From NCBI GenBank assembly GCA_003133185.1, contig PKWF01000200.1, positions 1-5,392 of the forward strand: a stretch of DNA of 5,392 nt, read 5' to 3'. This stretch comes from Vulcanimicrobiota bacterium. Lineage in GTDB: Bacteria; Vulcanimicrobiota; Vulcanimicrobiia; Vulcanimicrobiales; Vulcanimicrobiaceae. Under the pieces are notes generated by a model. That model saw nothing but the letters and a program-made list of their open reading frames with translations. It was not told the origin of the DNA and made no database searches. A program made the translations under genes and the position numbers. Every line of letters starts with the position of its first letter. The first letter of the stretch is position 1. Shown piece by piece: positions 1 to 5,038 of this stretch.

Positions 1-365
1 CATTGCGATTCCGTTCCAGTCTGCTCTACCGTGTTGTTGTCCCATCCATCGATGCCCACCCAAAATGAGGCGGCTCCGTTAGGGTTCACCCTGCAGTTCA
101 CGCTGGGGACCGTCCACGAGCCCCGCGCCTCCGTGAACGCGTTGCCAACCACGGCATAGCCGGCCCAGTTATCGCTTTCGTAAATCCCGAGGTCACTTCT
201 TCCCCATTGGTTGGGAGCCGGCCCAATCAATCTCATCGGCGCGCGCTGAAGCGGCGACCGTGCGACCCGTGATGGAAAAACCCGTTCGCTCGATACCTGC
301 CCCCGAGCGGAAGTGGCAGCCAGGGCTAATAATATTGCGAATCCTGCCGATCGTCGGGCGTTCAT
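1..365 (-). CDS. G1-family glutamic peptidase (eqolisin, Peptidase_A4-like), N-terminal part
   Basis: This is a secreted endopeptidase of MEROPS family G1, in which a Gln/Glu pair catalyses peptide hydrolysis, usually at acidic pH. The gene runs off the left edge, so 121 codons are visible. Residues 1-22 form a signal peptide (basic MNARRS, then a hydrophobic AILLALAA stretch). Residues about 23-62 look like a short propeptide. The catalytic domain begins at SDNWAGYAV (64-72), continues with GSWTVPSVNC (82-91) and reaches FWVGIDG (101-107) and TVEQTGTE (112-119). By comparison with scytalidoglutamic peptidase, Gln115 is the catalytic glutamine, and Trp102 and Asp106 are conserved active-site neighbours. 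The catalytic glutamate would lie outside the window. The start is chosen from AAGGAG (379-374) placed 8 bases upstream of ATG. The gene lies downstream of, and on the same strand as, two other exported proteins. The family call is strong; activity cannot be judged without the missing half. Confidence 0.85.
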   Translation of the reverse strand, partial: MNARRSAGFAILLALAATSARGQVSSERVFPSRVARSPLQRAPMRLIGPAPNQWGRSDLGIYESDNWAGYAVVGNAFTEARGSWTVPSVNCRVNPNGAASFWVGIDGWDNNTVEQTGTESQ

Positions 366-373
366 GAGTTGGA

Positions 374-379
374 CTCCTT
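374..379 (-). promoter_or_regulatory. Ribosome binding site of the G1 peptidase gene
   Basis: On the minus strand the sequence reads AAGGAG, a near-perfect anti-16S match, 8 bases before the ATG at 365. It fixes the start and excludes the overlapping ATG at 408, which is in another frame and lacks peptidase similarity. Confidence 0.75.
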
Positions 380-431
380 AGCTTCAAATCTGAGACAGTC
401 GCGCTCAAAGCTGCAGTAGGGCGCGATCATT

Positions 432-461
432 ATTAGCGTAGCCCGAGGGGCTCCTTCTGAA
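432..461 (-). promoter_or_regulatory. Possible sigma-70-like promoter for the G1 peptidase gene
   Basis: On the minus strand TTCAGA (461-456) and GCTAAT (437-432) are separated by 18 bases. Each matches four of six consensus positions, and together they would give a leader of about 60 bases before the peptidase ATG. The spacer holds a short inverted repeat, AGCCC-GAG-GGGCT (440-452). The match is weak and could be chance, but it is the best candidate in the gap. Confidence 0.25.
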
Positions 462-522
462 CATCCGTTCCGCAACCTGTGGAACTCTTCGTGCGACATC
501 TCCCGCCAAAGTTGGTGCTTCC

Positions 523-545
523 AAAAAGGCCACCATTACCGGCCT
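523..545 (-). terminator. Possible Rho-independent terminator
   Basis: On the minus strand, AGGCC (545-541) and GGCCT (531-527) form a 5-bp GC-rich stem with a 9-base loop, followed by TTTT (526-523). It lies about 150 bases beyond the stop of the 545-residue secreted protein and upstream of the peptidase, so it could separate the two transcripts. The stem is short and the loop large, so efficiency is doubtful. Confidence 0.35.
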
Positions 546-601
546 GCACTCTGGCGCACTAAAACATTAGTCTTCCATCTTAGTGCTGCTTCGGAAAGCT
601 C

Positions 602-615
602 ACGGTTCGAACCGT
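602..615. repeat. Perfect 14-bp palindrome
   Basis: ACGGTTCGAACCGT equals its own reverse complement, about 85 bases beyond the stop of the secreted-protein gene. It could be an operator half-site pair or a processing/termination hairpin, though a hairpin would have almost no loop. It resembles a tRNA T-arm core (GGTTCGAA), but the geometry is wrong for tRNA. Its function is unknown. Confidence 0.3.
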
Positions 616-697
616 CCACGGCTTGTAGCTCCCGAGCGCGGCAGTTCCCAGTCGTTGTGCGATCCTGCAGTCCAAATGCTGCCGAAGGCTCGCTCGC

Positions 698-2335
698 TTA
701 ATACGGGGCAGCCTGGATCGTACCGTATCCGTAGACTGTTGCGCTGGTTGCAGTCGAGCCGGCAACCTCGAACTTTACGGCGAGCGTCGTGTTATTGGCG
801 ACGATCACGTCGGCCTCAGCCACGACGCTCAAGTCAACCGGGGTTGAACCCGACGACGGGGTTTGCCCAAAGGGCACAGTACCGGCGATGCCGCCCCACG
901 CCGGCAATGTAACGCACGTATTCGAGCCGTCTTTTGTTGCATCTTCTAGGGTGAACGTTGATGAAGAGACGATGCATCCGTAAACGTTTTCGCCGCTAAG
1001 ACCGGCGCTGCCGACATTGAGTGGCATCGTAATTTTGAGCAGCCATTCCCCGTTTGGGCCATTGCTGGTTCCGGTTTCAACGGAGAGCGTGCTGCCCAAC
1101 TGCTGATAGGTGTTGGCCGTAGTACCGGTCGCGGCGCTCGTGTTGCCCGTAGTGCGAAAGAGCGGCGTGAGCGTACACTGCGATTCGTTCGTTCCCGCCG
1201 CGCCGCAGAGCGGAGATAGCGTCGATGACGCGAGCCCCGTGTTTTTGAAGTTAGGGACGACGACGGGTTGCGAATGCGTTTCAATGCCCGAACTCGTAAC
1301 GCCGTAGTCGATACAATCATCGGAACTCGTGCCGCCCAAACACAGCCGGCCGGTAGAGGCACTTTCTGCGGAACCCAGGTCGCCTGCATTGAGACTCGGA
1401 CCGTAGGAACCAGCTTCAGCTTGAACATAGGATGACGTTGCGAAAATATTGCCCTGTGACTGCAATACACCGTTAAACAACGCCAAGCCGCGAACGGCTA
1501 ATGCAGGGCTGAATACATCTGACGGATTAGTCGAACAGCCAATGATGACGGGCGATTGAGCTGGTGAATCTCCGTTGAGGAACTGTGCGATTGAAGCTGT
1601 CGTAGTGCCCGAATCCGCGCATTGCGATGCGCTGCTGTTTATGACAAAAGGCGGGGCGTTGCCAATGCTAGCGGGAGTAGAAGCGTTCGTAAGTAATACT
1701 TGGCTGGGATTAATTGCGACAATCTCGCTCTGGGGCTCTCCAGCCGTGGTAATTGCGCCAAGAGTCATACCATTTACGCTAAGATTGCATTTCGTTGTAA
1801 GAGAACCAGCCGTAGTTACTCCATAATCAAGAAGGCAAGTGCTAGAAGCCCCTCCTAGAATTAATTCCCCCTCCGAATTGCTAAGTGATGAGACCAAAGA
1901 ACCAGAAGCACTAGATGGAGCTGTTGCTTCGCCAGCAACGAGCGAGCCATTCACGGATGCGCCCGTTGGCCCGTAGGTGGAACCACCGATCTGGAGCGAG
2001 CCATTGCACAATAAAGAGGCAGCACCAGAAGTAGCGCCGGAGTTATTCTCCCATTGCATCAGCAGGTTGGCACTTGTTGACCCGCAGCTGGAGCTAGTGG
2101 CTTGGAAGACCCACGGGGCTACGGTGACGCTCGGCGTACCGCTGTTAGTGACCAAGAACGGCGTTGATGTCGCAAGCGGGAAATAGCTCGACAGGTCGGC
2201 CGGGCTCTCGACGAGCGTTGCGCGTGGAGGCGGTGATGAGCCCTGTGCCGTCAACATTTTGATGTCGGCGTGCCCAGCCAGCGGCAAGCCGAAAACGGCG
2301 AGGGCAGAGAACAGGCCGATCTTTCGAATTCTCAT
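698..2335 (-). CDS. Secreted Ser/Thr/Gly/Ala-rich modular protein of unknown function
   Basis: I do not recognise this 545-residue protein as a known family. Residues 1-23 are a typical signal peptide (MRIRK, hydrophobic core, LAGHA). The mature part is rich in Ser, Thr, Gly and Ala, with scattered cysteines. Two similar modules are visible, about residues 84-177 and 239-350. Each starts with a Cys and a Q(W/F)xN-type segment, has a (T/S)YGP(T/S) motif, and ends with G-x-L-x-LGG-x-SS-xx-C-(L/I)-DYGVT (156-174 and 329-347). The C-terminal part (about 365-545) looks beta-rich. The pattern suggests a surface or extracellular beta-structured protein, perhaps adhesin or fibre-like; that is inference. 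The ATG at 2335 is preferred over the upstream GTG at 2356 because AAGGGAG lies 7 bases before it and because it overlaps the preceding stop as ATGA. The middle of the gene (about 1640-1950) is clearly poorer in GC than its ends. Confidence 0.8.
   Translation of the reverse strand: MRIRKIGLFSALAVFGLPLAGHADIKMLTAQGSSPPPRATLVESPADLSSYFPLATSTPFLVTNSGTPSVTVAPWVFQATSSSCGSTSANLLMQWENNSGATSGAASLLCNGSLQIGGSTYGPTGASVNGSLVAGEATAPSSASGSLVSSLSNSEGELILGGASSTCLLDYGVTTAGSLTTKCNLSVNGMTLGAITTAGEPQSEIVAINPSQVLLTNASTPASIGNAPPFVINSSASQCADSGTTTASIAQFLNGDSPAQSPVIIGCSTNPSDVFSPALAVRGLALFNGVLQSQGNIFATSSYVQAEAGSYGPSLNAGDLGSAESASTGRLCLGGTSSDDCIDYGVTSSGIETHSQPVVVPNFKNTGLASSTLSPLCGAAGTNESQCTLTPLFRTTGNTSAATGTTANTYQQLGSTLSVETGTSNGPNGEWLLKITMPLNVGSAGLSGENVYGCIVSSSTFTLEDATKDGSNTCVTLPAWGGIAGTVPFGQTPSSGSTPVDLSVVAEADVIVANNTTLAVKFEVAGSTATSATVYGYGTIQAAPY
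1286..1621 (-). repeat. Second copy of a duplicated protein module
   Basis: Encodes residues about 239-350 of the secreted protein, ending in GRLCLGGTSSDDCIDYGVT. It aligns in motif order with residues 84-177: a leading Cys, a QFLNG segment, SYGPS and the LGG...DYGVT tail. The resemblance is at protein level only, which points to an old duplication. Confidence 0.5.
1805..2086 (-). repeat. First copy of a duplicated protein module
   Basis: Encodes residues about 84-177 of the secreted protein, with a leading Cys, QWENN, TYGPTG and the closing GELILGGASSTCLLDYGVT. The closing motif differs from copy two mainly in its first and middle residues, while LGG-x-SS, the Cys and DYGVT are kept. Confidence 0.5.
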
Positions 2336-3390
2336 TTGGATGCTCCCTTGCAGCACAATGAGCTGGAGCCCACCGCCGCTCCGATCGGATGCTGTAGACC
2401 ACTGGTAATCGTTACCGTGGACGCGAGCCCCGTCAGATCGATTACGGTGACGTAGCCAGAAGTACCGACGGGTGAGCCAGAGAGCGAACCTGCGCTTGGA
2501 ATGGCTAAGAGCTGGTTATCGATCGTCAGAAAGAGCGGCACATTGAAAGTACCGGAGACCGTGCCTGAATACGACCATTCATAGGCTACGTTAGAATATA
2601 TCGCTATGTCGTTCTTGCAAGGGTCCGACGCGTACAGCTTTCCGGCCGTATCGAACGCCAGGCCCCAGGCTTGTTGGTTATTCGAGAGCGATACCTGCAT
2701 CCACAGCGTTGGAAGAACGTTTTCTCCGACCTGGTACGTACTACCGGCGCACCCGCCATTCGGAGGGATGGCGGTGAGACTGCTAGCCGATGCGAAGAAC
2801 GTTCCCTGCGAACCCGCAGGGTCCAATGCGATTCCGTCGTTGGCGCCCAGCCCGCTGATGCCGAGCAGCGGCGTGCCGTTCCCCGTAGCGTATTCCATAA
2901 ATTGTCCTTGGTCCGCTACGTAGAGCGTGTCATTCGAGACGGTCACGTTAACGGGGTTGTAGAGTCCCTTCGAGTAGGTTTGAATGAGCGAAGTGCCCCC
3001 TGGCGCGAACTCTAAGACGTTGCCCGCGCTTCCGTTTGCGACGTAGACGTTGCCGGATGGGTCGACGGCAACGCCCGCGACGTCAACGAGGCCTTGGGTG
3101 ATCGTCCGAATGGGACTTGGGTTCTGCACACCCTCTGGATAGACGAGCAGTTGCGAAGAGCCTTGCTGGGTCCGATTGGACACGTAAACATACCGCATTG
3201 CAGCATTTGCGTTCGCGCGCCGGCGTTCCGAACGGATAGCCTGGCGTGCGCTCGAGCTGGGCAGTGTAACGCTCTGCTGTATTGGTGCGAACGGCAACGC
3301 TGATTCGCGATTGCTGCAACCCGCGACCATCGCGGCGCCTATAGCCGCAGTTATTGCGCAGCGGCGTATTAGAAAGCTTAGATTTTTCAT
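2332..3390 (-). CDS. NHL-repeat / beta-propeller lipoprotein
   Basis: A 352-residue exported lipoprotein. The N-terminus is a type II signal sequence: KNLSFLIRR, a hydrophobic stretch, and the lipobox MVAGC, so Cys25 should be lipidated. After a low-complexity linker (26-64), propeller blades follow. VYVSN (68-72), GVAVDPSGNVYVAN (106-119), NVTVSNDTLYVAD (148-160), GIALDPAG (186-193) and GLAFDTAGKLYASD (243-256) are typical NHL/SMP-30-like blade strands, with linking phrases of the type P-IRTITQGL. Such proteins usually form a beta-propeller that binds a ligand or partner at the cell surface; no catalytic residues can be assigned. Two adjacent Cys (346-347) stand near the C-terminus. The stop overlaps the start of the next gene by four bases (ATGA), so the two are probably one operon and translationally coupled. 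No strong ribosome binding site or promoter is obvious upstream of its ATG. Confidence 0.8.
   Translation of the reverse strand: MKNLSFLIRRCAITAAIGAAMVAGCSNRESALPFAPIQQSVTLPSSSARQAIRSERRRANANAAMRYVYVSNRTQQGSSQLLVYPEGVQNPSPIRTITQGLVDVAGVAVDPSGNVYVANGSAGNVLEFAPGGTSLIQTYSKGLYNPVNVTVSNDTLYVADQGQFMEYATGNGTPLLGISGLGANDGIALDPAGSQGTFFASASSLTAIPPNGGCAGSTYQVGENVLPTLWMQVSLSNNQQAWGLAFDTAGKLYASDPCKNDIAIYSNVAYEWSYSGTVSGTFNVPLFLTIDNQLLAIPSAGSLSGSPVGTSGYVTVIDLTGLASTVTITSGLQHPIGAAVGSSSLCCKGASK
2343..2349 (-). promoter_or_regulatory. Ribosome binding site inside the lipoprotein gene for the secreted protein
   Basis: On the minus strand AAGGGAG lies 7 bases before the ATG at 2335, inside the last codons of the lipoprotein gene. 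It decides the start of the downstream gene and allows re-initiation at the ATGA overlap. Confidence 0.7.
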
Positions 3391-3475
3391 GGGCCAATCA
3401 TCGCGCGGGCCGGAGATCGCCAGAACGTACAGCCGGACAAGTCATCCGCACATCTCGCCGATCGGGTTTGTGAGG
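3391..3475. other. Divergent intergenic region
   Basis: The lipoprotein gene leaves to the left and the regulator remnant to the right, so this short gap should hold the lipoprotein operon promoter. I could not find a convincing -35/-10 pair on the minus strand; TTGTCC (3444-3439) is the nearest -35-like word and has no good partner. No Shine-Dalgarno is evident before the lipoprotein ATG. Confidence 0.35.
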
Positions 3476-3962
3476 ATGTCGCCGATGGTGGTGCGAGCCG
3501 AAGGCCTCGCCGAGCGCGCACGGATGAGCACGGAGGGCGTTAGCGCGCTAGAGCGCGGCTATCGTCGCACGCCCTAGCGCGAGACGTTTGCGCTCTTGGC
3601 AGAAGCGCTGGCGCTCGATGGCGAGCGTCAGGCGAGAGACGGAGCTCGAAGAGAGCGCAACGCTCGTGCGACAGCATCGGCTCGTCGCGCTCATGGGGAC
3701 GGGTGGCGTCGGGAAGACGCAGACGGCGTTGCAGGTCGGGAGCGCTTTGGGCGATACGACGGACGGTGCGGCCTGCTTCGTCGGGCTCGCACCGATCGGC
3801 GATCCGTCCTTTGGGGTTTACGCGACGCGTCGGCGCTTGGCATACGGCCGGCGCCAGATCAACCTCCGCTGCAGATGCTGCTCGCCTATCTCAAGAGCAA
3901 GGCGCTCCTGTTGATTCTCGACAACTGCGAGCAACGTCATTACCGTGGCGGCTGCTTATTAG
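3476..3962 (+). pseudogene. Broken XRE-HTH / NB-ARC (STAND) ATPase transcriptional regulator
   Basis: These are remains of a regulator family with an N-terminal helix-turn-helix, an NB-ARC nucleotide-binding domain and usually a long C-terminal sensor region. The HTH is recognisable as LAERARMSTEGVSALERGY (3506-3562). It is cut by TAG at 3575-3577, probably a former CAG, because the same frame continues RETFALLAEALALDGERQ. The reading then moves to another frame from about 3633, where ETELEESATLVRQHRLVAL leads into the Walker A motif GTGGVGKT (3696-3719) and FVGLAPIGDPS. It returns to the first frame by about 3833 as ALGIRPAPDQP, then LLAYLKSKALLLILDNCE (Walker B near 3905-3928). A further shift gives NVITVAAAY and a stop at 3960. 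The linker normally found between HTH and ATPase seems deleted. Without its C-terminal half and with several lesions it cannot make a normal protein. The first ATG at 3476 is arbitrary, as the original start is not recognisable. Confidence 0.75.
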
Positions 3963-4100
3963 CAGGCCGAGGCGACACGTGATGACCCGAAGTCAGCCCG
4001 ATACATCGCGGCGGTTTCGACCGGGATCCTGTTCGCACGCCCAACTTGTGCGGGCTAAGTGTACGTATCGTGAGTGGTTCGACAAAGCGGTCCCAGCGAT

Positions 4101-4138
4101 GATGAGGTCACCGAGGCGCTTTGACCTCGACCCTCATC
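4101..4138 (+). promoter_or_regulatory. Overlapping inverted repeats before the small secreted gene
   Basis: GAGGTCA (4104-4110) and TGACCTC (4122-4128) form a perfect 7-bp inverted repeat with an 11-base loop. GATGAGG (4101-4107) can instead pair with CCTCATC (4132-4138). The two pairings share GAGG, so they exclude each other. The second ends only four bases before the AGGAG ribosome binding site. This could be an operator or a leader RNA switch; neither is proven. Confidence 0.35.
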
Positions 4139-4142
4139 TAAC

Positions 4143-4147
4143 AGGAG
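4143..4147 (+). promoter_or_regulatory. Ribosome binding site of the small secreted protein
   Basis: AGGAG stands 7 bases before the ATG at 4155, which supports both that start and the reality of this small gene. Confidence 0.7.
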
Positions 4148-4154
4148 AAACCCC

Positions 4155-4532
4155 ATGACTCGTCACCTCGCTATCGCCGCCGGCCTCTTTGTCGCTCTCA
4201 CGAGCCCTGCGCTTGCCGGCGTCCACCCTGGCGGCCCTATCGTCGGTCCGATTCCGGCAAACACCGGTTCGGTCGCCTCACCTAGGATCTACATCGCCGC
4301 CCCGATCTTTCCGACCCCCGTCTGGCGGCTCCCGAAGGTCTCGGCGGAGACCTTCACTCAGACTGGCAACTTGATCGGTTCGCACCCGTTCTCGGCGTTC
4401 TGCACGCGAAATGCAGCTGCCAGCTCCGTCGCCGCAACTACTTGCCTCATTCCCAAGAGCGGGCCCGTCGGCACGCCGGTATTCCCGTGTTTCGGCTGCC
4501 CGCGGCGGGCGGTCGTTATTCACGTCCACTAA
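4155..4532 (+). CDS. Small secreted protein of unknown function
   Basis: A 125-residue protein that I do not recognise. Residues 1-21 are a clear signal peptide (MTRH, hydrophobic AIAAGLFVAL, cleavage after SPALA). The mature part is rich in Pro, Gly, Ala and Val. It has four cysteines (83, 97, 112, 115), two of them in a CFGC pair (112-115), which could form disulfides outside the cytoplasm. The start is well supported by AGGAG 7 bases upstream. Codon third positions are GC-rich, as in the rest of the region. It stands alone on the plus strand after the regulator remnant. The coding-like sequence that follows in another frame raises the possibility that this is the front part of a longer, frameshifted protein. 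Confidence 0.65.
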   Translation: MTRHLAIAAGLFVALTSPALAGVHPGGPIVGPIPANTGSVASPRIYIAAPIFPTPVWRLPKVSAETFTQTGNLIGSHPFSAFCTRNAAASSVAATTCLIPKSGPVGTPVFPCFGCPRRAVVIHVH

Positions 4533-4812
4533 TTTGGTCGGCGATCGGTCGGTCTTCATTGACGCTCCGCAATCGGCTGCCTACCACCCCGTGGCTATCT
4601 CGCGCCCGTGGGATCCCAAGACGTTCTCGCCCTGTACGCAGTCGAGCAACCTTGTGCACTACATCGAGCCGGCAGTACGGCTCCGGCAGCCAGCAGTGTG
4701 GCTCCGGCACCGGGATCCGCCTCAGCCTCTGTCGCGCCAATCGGGCCACTCATTCGGCCTGTCGCTCCAACTAGGGAACTCGCCGGAAGTCTTCGGCACA
4801 ATCCATCAGTAA
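4411..4812 (+). CDS. Uncertain ORF; possible frameshifted continuation of the small secreted protein
   Basis: This frame is open for 133 codons. Its first 40 are probably a shadow of the secreted-protein gene. From about 4534 (NLVGDRSVFIDAPQ) to the stop at 4812 (EVFGTIHQ) it has GC-rich third positions and balanced composition, as if truly coding. There is no ribosome binding site, and no family is recognised. Two explanations are open: a separate small gene overlapping the previous one, or the C-terminal part of a roughly 215-residue ancestral protein displaced by an indel near 4500-4535. A third possibility is that it is non-coding. Confidence 0.25.
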   Translation: MQLPAPSPQLLASFPRAGPSARRYSRVSAARGGRSLFTSTNLVGDRSVFIDAPQSAAYHPVAISRPWDPKTFSPCTQSSNLVHYIEPAVRLRQPAVWLRHRDPPQPLSRQSGHSFGLSLQLGNSPEVFGTIHQ

Positions 4813-4835
4813 CGTTCGCGCCCTGGCAACGTCGC

Positions 4836-4866
4836 GGTGAGCGGGGGATTCCGATCCCCCCTCACC
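4836..4866 (+). ncRNA. Hairpin 1 of a tandem pair with a UCCG loop
   Basis: GGTGAG (4836-4841) pairs with CTCACC (4861-4866), C4842 is bulged, GGGGGAT (4843-4849) pairs with ATCCCCC (4854-4860), and TCCG forms the tetraloop. This is a 13-bp stem with one bulge. No T-tract follows, so it is not a classical intrinsic terminator. It may be an RNA leader element or one unit of a genomic repeat family. Confidence 0.5.
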
Positions 4867-4883
4867 TCTCCTGGCAACGTCAC

Positions 4884-4914
4884 GGTGAGCGGGGGATTTC
4901 GATCCCCCCTTACT
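4884..4914 (+). ncRNA. Hairpin 2 of a tandem pair with a UUCG loop
   Basis: This has the same architecture as hairpin 1: GGTGAG, a bulged C4890, GGGGGAT, loop TTCG, ATCCCCC, then CTTACT. The two stem changes (4911 and 4914, C to T) keep pairing as G:U on the plus-strand RNA, and the loop change keeps the UNCG form. It lies about 125 bases before the cysteine synthase ATG and again has no T-tract. Confidence 0.5.
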
Positions 4915-4917
4915 CAT

Positions 4918-5038
4918 GACCTAATCGGCACCACACGCATTGGCGCTTATCAAAGTCTCCTTTTCTGGGGTCCGGGCATCCTCGACCAGCCTCACACGGG
5001 CCAGGGGAAATCGAGCACCCCAGCGAGTAACCGCGGCC
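4918..5038 (+). other. Region between the tandem hairpins and the cysteine synthase gene
   Basis: The cysteine synthase frame stays open upstream to a TAA at 4922, but the translation there has no family resemblance, so this is more likely leader than coding. No clear promoter or ribosome binding site was found. Confidence 0.35.

Larger units (their letters stand above)
366..697. other. Intergenic gap between the secreted-protein gene and the G1 peptidase gene
   Basis: No convincing gene is seen here on either strand. The gap holds the possible terminator (523-545), the weak peptidase promoter (432-461), the peptidase ribosome binding site and a perfect 14-base palindrome, ACGGTTCGAACCGT (602-615). 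Open frames in this stretch show no recognisable motifs and no ribosome binding site. Confidence 0.5.
3963..4154 (+). other. Gene-free stretch upstream of the small secreted protein
   Basis: No similarity to the lost part of the regulator is seen here, so its 3' half appears deleted or beyond recognition. The stretch should hold the promoter of the gene at 4155. I found no good -35/-10 pair. Near its end is a dyad (4101-4138) described separately. Confidence 0.4.
4822..4917 (+). repeat. Two tandem 48-base repeats
   Basis: Bases 4822-4869 and 4870-4917 are head-to-tail copies matching at 42 of 48 positions, with no spacer. Both begin CCTGGCAACGTC and contain a long inverted repeat. The differences are at 4834, 4851, 4863, 4866, 4867 and 4868 and their counterparts 48 bases on. 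They lie between the uncertain ORF and the cysteine synthase gene. Confidence 0.8.

Noticed and set aside
193..408. Minus-strand 71-codon open frame starting at 408
   Set aside because: It overlaps the G1 peptidase gene in another frame, whereas the peptidase frame has the signal peptide, motifs and ribosome binding site.
596..620. tRNA T-arm resemblance (GGTTCGAACC)
   Set aside because: The loop has the wrong length for a T-arm, and no anticodon arm, D arm or acceptor stem can be found around it.
946..1470. Minus-strand 174-codon open frame
   Set aside because: It is an Arg/Ser-rich shadow inside the 545-residue secreted-protein gene, without a start signal.
2671..3015. Plus-strand open frames antisense to the lipoprotein
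   Set aside because: The lipoprotein on the other strand has clear propeller motifs; these frames have no domain or ribosome binding site.
4836..4914. Pair of intrinsic terminators
   Set aside because: Neither hairpin is followed by a run of T; the sequences after them are TCTCCTGG and CATGACCT.
4822..4917. CRISPR-like direct repeats
   Set aside because: There are only two copies, directly adjacent with no spacer between them.
4608..4919. Plus-strand open frame of 103 codons
   Set aside because: It runs through both tandem hairpins, translating the repeat twice, and has no ribosome binding site or recognisable domain.
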